Source of the DNA: Trachythela sp. YZ-2020
Taxonomy: Eukaryota; Cnidaria; Anthozoa; Malacalcyonacea; Clavulariidae
Length of the DNA stretch: 64,000 bases
Assembly: GCA_016169945.1 (NCBI GenBank)
Contig: JADLSH010000186.1
Coordinates: 1,550,001 to 1,614,000 of the forward strand
Direction of reading: 5' to 3'
Made by a program: the position numbers and the translations under genes
Shown here: piece by piece, positions 23,097 to 34,430 of the stretch
Layout of the letters: each line of letters starts with the position of its first letter
Position numbering within the stretch: position 1 is the stretch's first letter
The notes under the pieces: generated by a model
The model's database searches: none
The model's input: only the letters and a program-made list of their open reading frames with translations
What the model was told of the DNA's origin: nothing

Positions 23097-23542
23097 CATT
23101 AAGTGAACCCTTTTCATTAAGGGAGTGACAATAGACAGTATAAATGGTAAATCCTGTTCTTCATCATAATCCTGTTTTTGCACTGCCATGCATTTCCGGG
23201 TTTAATTCCTTTAACTTGGAAATTCTCTCGTCCAGAGCTGCGAGCATTTCCTCACCATTTTTCGCTCCAAAGTAGGACTTGCAAAATTCTGTGTAAATGT
23301 TGTAGAAATTTCCTCTTCTTGGGCACTTAGATCGGTCACCTTTCTTAAGATGGAAGTCCAAGTCATCCCTGCAACTTTCCCTTAAACCACTCATATACTC
23401 CCTTTATGCCAAAGCAGGAGTGAAGCCTCGCTCATACAAATGCAAACACACATGCTTTCAATTCCTCTGTATCAGACAGTCCAGGATAGTTGCTATTCTC
23501 AATCTCTTTGGCTGCAGTAGAAAAGATTTCATCAATGTCCAC
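23097..23542 (-). pseudogene. MULE transposase, upstream exon
   Basis: The exon is bounded by an acceptor (cttgcttacag, before 23542) and a donor GTAAGAAA (after 23097). It encodes VDIDEIFSTAAKEIENSNYP, a charged region (CPRRGNFYNIYTEFCKSYFG) and FILSIVTPLMKRVHLM, the segment that normally directly precedes the first catalytic Asp in animal MULE transposases. The next exon begins IKQSSELIFVD, which fits. At least two frameshifts (near 23420 and 23170) show decay. The 1.39-kb intron carries a MITE and the hammerhead-like motif. Confidence 0.7.
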
Positions 23543-25091
23543 CTGTAAGCAAGTAAAGTTAACCTATTTAGTTTAGATTATTCTAGTTTATTATGTTTAC
23601 CACTCTGAGGTGGCAGGAAATAACAGGTTTTGCAACCCGATTGACTAAGGTTCCAAGGGTTAGTTATTAAAGGTTAGTGCCTAAGGGTTAGTCTTTTAGA
23701 GAGGGAGAATACTTGGGAGTAACTGGAGAAAAACCTTCAAAACACAGACAAGAACCAACCAATCTCCACTTACAGGAGTTAATCAAACACAGGCCCTGTA
23801 CTCAACCTGTTGTATAGCCTGCTAAACTCAGAGGTAATAAAAAGGCAGCGAGCTATTTGCATCTGCCAACAGTGCCTATAGTAATGCAGATATTACTAAC
23901 TGTAAATTTCATGCCTATGATCTATTATATTATATATCCCAGCAATCTGGACAAATTTGGGGTAAGTATGGGCAAATTTAGTGTAAGTTGTGGCAAAAGT
24001 CTGAAAAGTATTTAACAATTTTAGTTTACTTAATATTTGGGCCACGCTTTGTGCCCATCCTGCATTTCTATAAAATCAATACACCCCCTCTCTATTGATC
24101 CCATTCTCCACAATAAGCCTCAACCCCCCTCAAACTTGCTGAAAGTCTGACACAGAATAAGCCCCTAGAGAGATTCATAGTAGATTTATAGTATCAATTA
24201 TAAATGTTATAGTCATCTTGCAATGAAGCATGTTGAAGTCACAAACTTGTTGATAATTTATATGAATATTAGCAAAAATGCTAAAGGATGCATGATTGAA
24301 GTATCAAAACTTCTAACAATTATTACAGTAGCTACCCTGCCAGGCAAGATGTCAGCAACATAATTGCCAGGATCCCATCAAGGAGAGATGATCGAGTGGC
24401 ACTGGCAGTATCATATAGGTTTGTTTATTGTACAAACATCCCCTCCTGCCTAGCCGGGATCATATAAGCAGGCCCTTATATTCCTTGCTTAGAACTATAA
24501 TCAGGTAAGGGGGCTTCATATGAAATCACTAAACTGGCGACGGCAGGAGATGAGAATCAAAACGCTTAAAGCTGTTTGATTGATTGAAAAATATTTTCGT
24601 TTGATCAAAATGATCACATGACTTCATCTTTTTCATTTTTTTGATATGAAGCTTTTTAAGTGCATTAACACTTATGTCAACATGTCAATCAGTCAATCAA
24701 GGTTTTGTCTTCTGAATTTCAATGTTTTGAATTTTATCAAATATTGCAATGCACCTTGGACGTTTAAAAATCTTGGAAAAGTAGTTCTTCCGGAACCAAG
24801 ACTGGAGTTATCCGTTTTCGTGTATAATAATTATAAATGACTTTTATCTGGACTTTTCAGCAAACAATAGAAGGGCGAAGTAAGCCACTTAAAGTCTTAA
24901 AGTGTTCATTAAATCTACAAAGTGTTGTTGTCTATCTATAAAGTACCTGTTTTATGTATAGACTGACTCACCTCTTAATATTGAATCCATCACCTTTGAA
25001 AATCCATAAAAAACTTTAAAAAGTAATCCATATTTCATACTCAAAGAAATTAAAGTAATATGTAGTTTCCTATTAATTCCTACCAGCCTGT
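23543..25091. other. Non-coding MULE/intron interior
   Basis: AT-rich sequence without recognisable coding exons. Short open frames (e.g. 24646-24840) show no domain. Weak inverted segments around 24330-24480 could be a degraded repeat. Confidence 0.4.
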
Positions 25092-25190
25092 TCGCCGGTC
25101 GTAACAATGACGTATTAATTATGCAGGCCAGATGCTTTCGTTTGCCTGGGATGTTTTCGATTGCTTACAAAAAAAAAATTCGCCGCGGCG
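25092..25190 (-). repeat. Right inverted repeat of the 6.85-kb element
   Basis: Reverse-complement partner of 18338-18430. It lies about 95 bp inside the intron from the P2X7-like exon 1 donor, so both repeats lie within that intron. Confidence 0.5.
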
Positions 25191-25285
25191 CGTTTGATTG
25201 CAATTGGCAGTAATTACTCTTCACATTTTGTACATAAATTTAGAACAAATTATTTGTCATAGAAGCTTCGAGCTTTCATACTCAC

Positions 25286-25482
25286 CAATTACTAAGGCTT
25301 TCTTTTCCCGCTAAACGATCTTTTAAACTTGCTAGCTTTTGTTCTTTCTCCGCTTGTCGTTGCCTGTACTCTGCAATCCATTATTCATCCGCCATAGGCT
25401 CGCTAGAATACGGTTCAACATCACAGCTAGTCTGTGGATCATCTTCGCAATCGCCATATTTGTCACTGTCAGAAGCTTGCAT
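25286..25482 (-). pseudogene. P2X7-like protein, exon 1 with an in-frame stop
   Basis: Starts MQASDSDKYGD, an acidic serine-rich N-terminus, and runs to LKDRLAGKESLSN plus two bases of a Trp codon at donor GTGAGTATG. The phase matches exon 2 at 18164 perfectly. Codon 34 is TAA (25381-25383 on the plus strand) between MADE and WIAEYRQRQ, while the frame on both sides looks coding. A single G-to-T change from GAA would explain it. Together the exons would give 140 residues. The gene is therefore probably a recent pseudogene, unless the stop is a sequencing error or allele. Its intron is 7.1 kb and filled with transposons. Confidence 0.7.
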
Positions 25483-25489
25483 TATTATA

Positions 25490-25642
25490 CAATTACTTTA
25501 TGGTTTCCGTGTTTGGATGGCCTGATCCAAACACGCGGGAATGTTGCGAGAGTTAAGAAATTTTGCGAGCTTTTCTTAACTCGAGCAACATTCCCAAGTG
25601 TTTGGATCAGGCCATCCAAAAACGGAAACCATAAAGTAATTG
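25490..25642. mobile_element. 153-bp palindromic MITE at the P2X7-like start codon
   Basis: Nearly perfect inverted repeat over its whole length: caattactttatggtttcc at the left and its complement at the right, with tttggatggcctgatccaaa in both arms. That inner motif is itself palindromic, so the element can fold as a hairpin within a hairpin. It starts 7 bp upstream of the ATG (minus strand) of the P2X7-like exon 1. A third copy of the inner motif is at 25674-25703. Confidence 0.85.
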
Positions 25643-25847
25643 TTTTATAAAATAACAACAACACGATAGTCTTCCGTGTTTGGATGGCCTGATCCAAACA
25701 CGGGTTTCGACCAATCAGAGCACGCGTTATATATATGTTATTTTATAACTCTGTTTCAATGAGCGCATAATTGCCCGGAATGTAGATAAATTCTGAGTTA
25801 TCATCAGAAATCGAGCATTGATCAGAGTCAGAAGACTTTGAAGACCG

Positions 25848-25941
25848 TCCTCCGCAGGCATCTATTGGATCCCCGGTGCAGGTTGCGTCCACTGAGGGTT
25901 GGTTCGGGTAGAAAGTCGGGGAGATGCCTGCCAAAACCCGA
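25848..25941. repeat. Short element with conserved ends, copy A
   Basis: Ends tcctccgcaggcatc and gatgcctgccaaaacccga are shared exactly, in opposite orientation, with 32875-32960, while the interior differs. gcaggcatc and gatgcctgc can pair, so both copies are hairpins with a variable loop. Confidence 0.6.
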
Positions 25942-26275
25942 CATGGTTGAGCCGTTTTGCGCATCTTGCTTGCGCAGCGATGTTTGTCTTCAGGGTAGGT
26001 ACGTGGGGAGGATTTTGAAATTCAAACGGATTGCATAGAGTGGATAATTTACTTTCTCTTTAAGTTCAGCTTTTTTGGACAATTTAAACATGTATAAAAG
26101 ACCTGGTTGAGGTTTTAAAGGTTTTAGAATGTTTGTCGGGAGGCATTTATAATTTTCATGTTCATTTGTTGATTATTTAATTTGTATTTTTCGTGTACTG
26201 TATATGCATGCTATATATATTTGATGCTGTAATCTTTTAACAAGCATAAAAGTAGATTTGGTATTGCTATAAAAT

Positions 26276-26342
26276 GAAAACCATTATAATTTTAACCATT
26301 ATAATTTTTACCATTATAATGAAAACCATTATAATTTTTATA
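26276..26342. repeat. (ccattataatttt)n short tandem repeat
   Basis: Four copies of accattataat separated by gaaa or tttt stretches. A simple AT-rich array. Confidence 0.7.
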
Positions 26343-28350
26343 TGAATCACATAATTATATAGTTTGTGCCATGTCTTTTAAAAACTCTACTCTGTCAGTC
26401 TGTCTACTCTGATTGCTTCATATACATAGAAACCAATTCAAACCACAAAGGAGAATTTTCTATTTTTCTTTCATTCTAGCATGGCAGAAATGTAAGAAAT
26501 GAGGAAAAAATTGTGCTATCTAGCATATCAATTTTAATAACAAGAAATCAATTCAATTACAAAAAATTTTTAACAACAAATAAGGCAAGAGCTATAATAC
26601 CTTGTCTAGTATTTGTTGCCAAAATAGTTAAAACTGGCAAGTAGTGAAGCAAGATCCTAGCCAACATGGCCATAATGAAATAATAATGTATTCTTTATAG
26701 TTTATGCATGGAATATTTTAGCAGTCATTATGTGTATATATGGCGAACTTGTTGCTGCCTGAACAGTTTCAATTTTCTGTTCAGCATATAGCCTGCACCA
26801 TATTTTAACACATGGGCATGCATGCAAACATTGATCTAAGCCATTATAAACAGCCAGCTGGGTATAAAAGTTGTATGACCTACCTTACAACAGGCAGTGC
26901 TAAATTAATAGTAAGTTTTGGGTATTTAGGATTAAACTACCAACATTTTGAGCCATTTATCTGGAAGTTGGTGAGATTCATCTAGAAGTTAATAGTTACT
27001 AACTTCCATGCAAACAGCCTTCTCTTGCAATGTTGAATTTCTTGTTGCATTTTTCAGGTAGTTTGATCATAAACACTTAATTGCACCACATGTTCAGAGT
27101 TCAATAATAGACTATAGAAGACTATTTGCTATTTTCTGAACGTAGGCACACCTCTATGTCCTCTATAGTCCATAGTCTATAGGGCTAACTCCAAATTGAA
27201 AGTGTGCACTTCAAAACTTAGGTGAATTATTAAGAATTCTGGAGTTACAAGCCAATTTGCAAAAAGTTAGATTCACTTGCTAACAACTAGAATTTGAGCC
27301 AGGTTGAAAGGAATCTGCCCTCTGAGCCGCACCCATTCTCGTCCTCAGCCCCACAGCTTGACAGCTCTGCCGGCATAAGCCTAGCTCCATTTGGAGATTG
27401 GCTACATATCTGCCGGCATGGAGCACTGAGCGCTCAAGCAGTACACAGTCATGCATAAGTACTCAAGTACAGCGTAAAAACCATAGTTAAAATATAGAGA
27501 TAACATGGTTAGGAAACTCGGCTGTCGCTTTTGTTCTATGTTTTTGTTTGCATTTTGGCACGGTCACGATTAGTGAATATATTGTAGTTTCATGAATCGA
27601 CAAATAGAAATGTGTGGGCTTAATCTCCAAGCGGTTTTTCTGAAATATGAATGAATGTAAAACAAAAGATTTGTGCACGGTCATGAGGTACCGTTCAACA
27701 TAAATCCCATTCAATTGTTAGCTGCTTTTTAATTTGACGAGTTTCCTAACCTAACAAAACCAGTTACAAATTTATATCTTTTGTCTCATCAAGTAAAATG
27801 AGTATTATCCCACCAGCATCAATTATATCTTGCACTTGAAACTTCGACATATTACTATGCTTGTACCTTCTAACCTTCTAGAGTACATTGTTTCCCCAAA
27901 ACAATTTATATTGTTCCAGTTCAACGCTATTTGTGTGTTAGCCATACCTTATAATTATATTAAGTTATATTATCCATTCCATTCGAACTCGGCGCTCACA
28001 ACTCTTCAACTTTATACAGTTTCTAAGTGAAAATGCTTACTCCGTCGAACTAAGACCATTAGCGAATCCGTTTAATACACATTCTCCGTTCATTAAACAA
28101 GCAGCTTTCAGCAGCATCAAACGACGTAGTGTAGAAGCCAAGTCAGAAGTTTGTTTGTCTGTCGAAACTCGATTCAAGCCATTCGACTTCTATTTTCATG
28201 ACTTCGATCCAAATGCTTTATCTTTAAATATGTCCGCAACGATTCTGCAGCTTTAGCGCAAGATACTAAATACATTTTTTTAAATATTTGTAACATAAAA
28301 TGTTACAGTATTCTGGCGAACGTTTATCAGTATAATTTTGCAGTTGTTTA
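26343..28350. other. Non-coding, no recognised gene
   Basis: Contains a weak inverted repeat near 27108-27184 (atagactatag / ctatagtccatagtctatag) and the short duplicate gccggcat at 27369 and 27411. I see no exon I can support. Confidence 0.4.
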
Positions 28351-28377
28351 GATAGATAGATAGATAGATAGATAGAT
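28351..28377. repeat. (GATA)n microsatellite, 3' tail of the LINE
   Basis: Seven GATA units (TATC on the minus strand) mark the 3' end of the minus-strand LINE described next. Such a tetranucleotide tail is usual for CR1/L2/Jockey-like LINEs. Confidence 0.85.
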
Positions 28378-28550
28378 TTAATTAAGATAACACATAGCAG
28401 CCTATAAGGCTGAATTGCGTGCTATAATTTACATAGATTAATAAAATAGTTAATTAATTTATACTCTATTTACACATGAATTTTTAAAATACCTAATTGT
28501 AGGGTAAAAATACGCTAATATAGTAGTTCAAGAGAATCAAGATCTAAAAG

Positions 28551-31455
28551 TTAGATTTTGTCATTAAAATGTCTAACGCATGAGGGTAGAAAAGTGTTTT
28601 TAAATCTGTTTGTTTTGGTTTTTGGGAGGACAAAAGTTCTTGAATGTCTCAGATTGTAACTTGAAAGGCATCTTGGTGGTATGATATCGTGCATGTTAGC
28701 CACTGGTGTTGTGCTGATTTCAGTAAAAAGTTTCTCGCATGCATCGACACGCCTGTCACTCAGAGTTTTGATGCCACATTTAGATAAGCGATCCGCATAA
28801 CTCATCTGTGGATAGATTATGGATAGAACACGCTTTTGGATCCGTTCCAGGGAGTTTGACAAATAAGAGGGTAGAGCAAAGTGGAATACTTGGCAGCTAA
28901 ATTCCATAACTGGTCTAATGCAGGTAATGTAGAAGTTTAAAACATCAGTTTCAGGACGTGGGCTCGTTTCAATTGAATGATAAAGTAGATGCGTTTGTTG
29001 GCTTTCTTAATAATGTTGTTAATATGTTGGTTCCACTTTAGATCACTGGTTATTGTCAGTCCTAAGATTCTGGCATGCTTGACTACTTCGATATGACCTG
29101 AGTTAATCTTTAGGCGAGAAATTGTTTCTCAACTTTAGTGAAACTGATTACGATTTCCTTGCACTTCGAGGTATTTAGTTGCATCTTATTTTCTACCGAC
29201 CAGTTTTGAACGCAATCGACTGCATCTTGAATATTACTGGATGAGTCTCTATGAATAATTTCTGATGCAGTAGTATCGTCAATGTATTTCCATCGCTCAT
29301 GATGAGGAGGGCGGAGGTCATTTATCATAAGAATAAACATCCAGGGTCCCAGTTTAGTACCCTGAGGACACCGGAAGGAATATCAATCCATTCGGACATA
29401 CAATCTCTTGCTAATTTCACTCGTTGTTGTCTGTTCATGAGGAAGTCGACCACCCATCGCTTAATGAAAGTTGGCATGGGTAAATTGATGACTTTTTGCT
29501 AAAATTTTGTGGTCAATCAGGTCAAAAGCCTTTTGTAATCAAATAATACCACTCTTACAGCATTTCCAGTTCCATCAGTGGCTTGAGACCAAGTATGAAT
29601 CATAGAAATTAAAGCTTTGGTAGCAGAAGATCGAGGATGCCACCAAATTGAAAGGGATCTATTACCGTAAGCACAGCTGGGGCGAAGTATTTTTCCACGA
29701 CAAATTCCTCCGCAAGCTTAGATAGGACAGGAGTTAACGATATTGGTCTAAGGTGTTTGTTTATATCCTTAACAGGTTTCTCCTTTGGAATAGGTGTTAT
29801 ATTAGCCTGTTTCCATGACAAGGAAGCTTCTTTTGTTTGTAGGAGGAATTCAATAGGTTTGATATAGGGGCAAGGATTTCGGCATAATCTCGAAGAATCC
29901 AATTTGGAATGTCATCGGGACCTGGGGCTTTGGATGGGTTTAGGCGTTTCAGTTTTTAACACCATTTCAATATCAGTCAGGTTCACATCTAAATCTGGTG
30001 GGTCGTCAGGGATTCCTTCGAACAGGATTCCTACGTCTGAGGCATCTAATGGACTGTAAGAATTCATTGGTTCCAATAGGCTATTGTTGATTAAATCTGA
30101 AAAACCTTTATGTGTTAGATGTTCTGTATCTTCGATATGAAGTTGATTCAGCAGGCAGCTGGTTACCGGTTTCATACCTGAAATACGTTTAACTTCCGAC
30201 CACCATGATTTCTGGTTGGACTTTTTTAGATTGGCAACTCTGGTAGCAAAATATTTTCCCCTACAGGATTTCCTCATTCTGTTCACTTTATTCCGATAGA
30301 ATTTGAAAAGAGAAGTGTTACTAGACGAAAAAGCACGTTGTCTCAGCTTTATCAGTTGTTTCAATTTTTCTGTGATCCAAGGAGTGTCGTTGCGATGGAA
30401 TTTTACCTGCTTCTCTGGCATTAGAGTATCATAACCAGTTTTAATGATGGAACATAAAAAATTACATTTATCATCGCAGGATATGGTTGAGTTTACAATA
30501 TGCCAGTCAATGTTACTCAGGAAACGACCAAGTTCATTCTTGCGTGACTGACGAGTGTCTCTTTTGATGACAGTTCTTCTACTTGAGATACCAGCAGGTC
30601 TTCTAATTTTGGGCTCAACAATTATTACATTATGGTCTGATAAACCTAGAGGAGGCAATACAATAGCTGATTTTGTATCATAAAATTTGTACATGTTCGT
30701 AAGTATGAGGTCTAGGGTATTGGTGCCTCGCGTTGGTTTGTTTACCATTTGCCTTAACTGAAAGTCACGACAGAGGTCTCTGGTATCGTACTGGTTAAAG
30801 TCACTGGCAATGATGATACCACACCCTGGAAAAGACTATCAATTCGTGTCAAAGATTCAGATAGATATTCAAAGAGATCTGCACTGTTAGAACTTGGTGT
30901 GTGGTAAACGCATGCTGAAACGATACAGTTTATTCCTCTTGGTAATCTAGGTGGCCTAATATGTGTCCATAAAACCTCAAAGTCTGGATGTTCGATATCA
31001 GGTAGTCGTTTAAACATAATAGAGTTCTTTATATACACGCAAACGCCGCCATGGGTGCCGAAGACGCGGTCTCGCCTTGAGAGGTGGTAATCAATTAAGG
31101 TCACGTGATTGTCACAAATGGATTCTCGTAGCCAGGTTTCAGTAACAAAAATTAAATCGAAACTGTTTTCAGACGTTAGAATACGTAGCTCGTCAATCTT
31201 AGGAACTAAGGACATAACGTTAGTCAACAAGATTCTTGGGGAAAATTCTGACTTTTGAGCAGGTAATAGATTCCTATTGTCTACATGTGAAGTAATACTA
31301 GAGTTTGATCTGCTGCCAATGCCACTTTCCAGGATGGGAATATCAACGGGAATACTCTGCCTCAATGATATTAAATTATTTCCATTTCGCCCGTTTTGCT
31401 TTGGTCTGTACACACGACTACGGGAGGAAATTCTAACTGGTATTAAATTGGCCAT
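28551..31455 (-). pseudogene. LINE ORF2: endonuclease and reverse transcriptase, frameshifted
   Basis: ORF2 starts with the A of TAATG. First comes an APE-type endonuclease: LLTNVMSLVPKIDELR, FVTETWL, THGGVCVYIK. After a frameshift near 30830 come RGTNTLDLILTN and LGLSDHNVI. Then a linker and the RT, in pieces: 29609-29902 with LRPISLTPVLSKLAEEFVVE, and 29110-29340 with the catalytic YIDD at about 29277. The C-terminal part 28551-28907 has LPSYLSNSLERIQKRVLSII and ends DKI. At least four frameshifts or stops (near 30830, 29910, 29640-29340, 29110) disable it. The full element, about 28351-32640, is nearly complete, so insertion was not ancient. Confidence 0.85.
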
Positions 31456-32615
31456 TATACATACGTAGAGTAGTTCCCGTAGAGGGTCAAATTTGTTTTC
31501 CGTTCTGCGGAATTCTTAACAATTTCTCTCGGTCGCCATAGTTTACAACTAACAAATTTGGGCCAAAAGTTATCTTCTAGCACCTGTGAACTGACAGCTG
31601 AGGGAACATGGATCTTAACTGATAGTGTTCCTTTGCGTCGACTTGGGAAAGCGGAAATGTATGTTGGAATTATGTTTCGTCGCTCAAGATACGAGAGGAT
31701 TTGACTTTCTTTAACGTTATTGGCTACACCAGACAGGAAATATTTCTTTGTTTTATTTCGCTTTCTATTGACTCCAATAAAGCCCTCGGAGTCGCAAAAT
31801 GACTCAATGCTATTGATTTTACGTTGCGGAGTATCACCAGGTGTATTTATATTGTCTGTATCAGACTTTTCACTGATGTCTTTACAAATACGGGATGCCA
31901 CTGCATTTGCATAGGTCGGTTGATGTCCGTCTTTTGTTAATTGTTCAGCGCTGGTCGTGTTGTTATCCTCTATTGACTCATTCAGCACTGAAATTATTTC
32001 ACGCCCATTGTTCTCAATAGGGTTTGTGAATTCATTCGAGACAATAGAGCTGTCGAAAGCTGGCGTATTTGCATTACAGGTGATTTCTTGATTACAATAT
32101 TCCAAGGGCAAAGATTGGTTCGCTGTAACACTTGACTTAGCCCGAATTCCATCGCTTTTGCTAAGATTATTTTTACTTTTATCCATAAACTCTTGAAATT
32201 GTGAGATTACTGACGTTAAGTGAGAAATGGATCCCGATAATACTTGAATCGCTTCAGCATTCACTTGCTGGCCGACTTTTATGCATTCAAGGTCATCACT
32301 AACATCAGCCGATTGCACGCTTGATTGCCGGGTGTCTGAGATAGGCGATTCGTCTTCGTCGTGTTTACAGATCTCCTTGCACAGTTCTTTCATAATGACA
32401 TTCGCTTTTCCACCATTAATGTACAAAAGGTTCTTGTTCTTTCTCCATAAAATAGTTGAGTCATCAAACGTGAACAGCTTTTTGTCACTTGCGGGCTGCG
32501 ACCAAATTCCTTCCAGTTTTAGATTTTCGCTTACAAAAAGTTTTAATGATTCGAGGTCACCCGTCCATGCGAAGCTCAACTTGTCGCTTAATTTGTTATC
32601 CATAAGCAAATACAA
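31455..32615 (-). CDS. LINE ORF1 protein (RNA-binding)
   Basis: Intact 386-codon frame, the ORF1 of a non-LTR retrotransposon. It packages element RNA. The N-terminal ~90 residues resemble ORF1 starts of cnidarian LINEs (LSFAWTGDLESLKLFVSENL). The middle is polar and low complexity. The C-terminal ~110 residues (KKYFLSGVANNVKESQILSY to SCKLWRPRE) look like an RRM-type nucleic-acid-binding fold. The stop TAA overlaps the ATG of ORF2 as TAATG at 31453-31457. A 5' untranslated region extends to about 32640. Confidence 0.8.
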   Translation of the reverse strand: MYLLMDNKLSDKLSFAWTGDLESLKLFVSENLKLEGIWSQPASDKKLFTFDDSTILWRKNKNLLYINGGKANVIMKELCKEICKHDEDESPISDTRQSSVQSADVSDDLECIKVGQQVNAEAIQVLSGSISHLTSVISQFQEFMDKSKNNLSKSDGIRAKSSVTANQSLPLEYCNQEITCNANTPAFDSSIVSNEFTNPIENNGREIISVLNESIEDNNTTSAEQLTKDGHQPTYANAVASRICKDISEKSDTDNINTPGDTPQRKINSIESFCDSEGFIGVNRKRNKTKKYFLSGVANNVKESQILSYLERRNIIPTYISAFPSRRKGTLSVKIHVPSAVSSQVLEDNFWPKFVSCKLWRPREIVKNSAERKTNLTLYGNYSTYV

Positions 32616-32874
32616 AGCTTTTGGCTAGTATAAGCCTATATTCTTGATTGGTATACAGACTTTATATGGTATATATTTGATAAAAACGAGGAGCTCGAAA
32701 TTTCATGTCAGTTCGTCATGAACGCACCAAGGAAGTTCGTATAATTATCCCGTGGGAGTGAGGATAACACAGCTTTTGACATTTCTCTTTAGTTTTAATA
32801 TATGAATAAAATATTCCGTGGGGGTGGGGGTAACATAATCAGTCCATAAGGGTAACATGACCGGTTGAAAGTCT

Positions 32875-32960
32875 TCGGGTTTTGGCAGGCATCGCCACAA
32901 AATTTGTTTTTCCAGCAAATAATTTCTGCCAGCCAATTTTAAGGCGATGCCTGCGGAGGA
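32875..32960. repeat. Short element with conserved ends, copy B
   Basis: Opposite-orientation partner of 25848-25941: tcgggttttggcaggcatc at the left, gatgcctgcggagga at the right, with an unrelated 45-bp interior. It is flanked by gtgggggtgggggtaac-type sequence. Confidence 0.6.
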
Positions 32961-34430
32961 GGCTAAATCCCACCATATTTTATTTGGTATAAACAGCACG
33001 AGTTCCTCGCCCTACGTAACAGCTGGTCTCAGGTACCAGTCCACGGCGCGCTCGGGCAAAATTATATACTGCGCTTTATATCACGAAGTAATATGAAATA
33101 AAAATGAATATTCAAAAAAAGTATGCCGAAAACTTATTTGCAGTTACTACGTGCATGCTTTCTATTTGTGAAATAAAAAAATGGGTGATTTAAAGAAAGA
33201 AAATGTTGACAAGTTAAAATATAGACAGGAGGATATTGAAGATAAAGAGAAACTTGTAAACAAGCGACAAGGCTGGAATGAGGTAACCAAGACGAAAAAA
33301 TTTGCAGAAAGAACGCCAGAGGCAGTGGAAAACAATATCGTCTGGCGAATTGCGGTAAAGCTGATCAGAACCGAAGCAAGTACAGAAGAGATAACGGCTT
33401 ATATATAATCGGCTTACGCTTATATATGAAAGGGGAAAGGATCGAGGCAGCATGAAATTAAAGTGGCGAGAAGCGAGAGGAAAAACCTGAAGGTATGACG
33501 CATCCTGAATGATAAAAATAAATATAAACTGATCGAGTTATTGTAATAGATACGACAACAACTTTCGATTTTTCCATTTGGCCTTGCTTCGGCATTATCC
33601 TGGCTCAAATAGTCGTACATTTTCCACTATAGATGTCGATGAGTTAGCATTTCTCATTGAGAATTTGTTCTCCGTTTGTTTGAAATCTTCTAAGCGAGCA
33701 CATTAAAATATATATTTTATATATTATTTTTATTTTAATATTTGAATAATCACCAATGAAATGCATTTCAAATGCACTTTTTGATAAAGATGAGTAGCTT
33801 TCTTTTTGAATATTAAAATAAAACTAAATAGAATTAGACGAGTATTATAGTTGCAATCGCGAGGGGTTACTCTCCATGCATGTATTATTAATACATATTT
33901 ATTAGGCAACGTCGAATAGCCCAGCAAAACAACACAACAAAATCGTCACAGAAAAATGCGCACACTTTTTACGGAAATATATTTTGGAGAGCTGGTGACG
34001 AATTTGGAAATTAGGTATGTTGAGTGCAATTCAGTGAATACCTAGCTATATTGATTGGCTTCTTAAACTACAAGAGTGATCAGTGTTGACCCATGTAATG
34101 CAGTACAAAAGAGCTCGGCTGCGATTAAAAAAAACGTTTAGTGTATTGAGTAAGAGTTTTTAAGTTGCATTCTTTTCTTACAATTATAGCCTTGACGAAT
34201 ATACAGACAACACTCTACATACAATAAACCTGAATTATCGAGTGGTTGTTTACTGTTGGCCAGTATTTTTGACATCTTAATTCGGACAATGAAGTTTGAG
34301 TTTTTGATGATCATTCCAATTATCTCAACAAGAAAAAATGCCCAAGAGGCCTACTAGAAGATTTACGGTATGTGTATATAAATTGATTCGCATTGGTACT
34401 GAACAACAGTCACTGACACTCAATTGTAAA
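32961..34430. other. Non-coding, one doubtful open frame
   Basis: A 75-codon highly charged frame (33181-33408, plus) has no recognisable domain, no upstream context and an antisense frame of equal length. I do not call it a gene. The rest is AT-rich. Confidence 0.4.

Noticed and set aside
33181..33408. 75-codon highly charged frame as a small gene
   Set aside because: Antisense frame of similar length and A-rich composition explain it; no domain.
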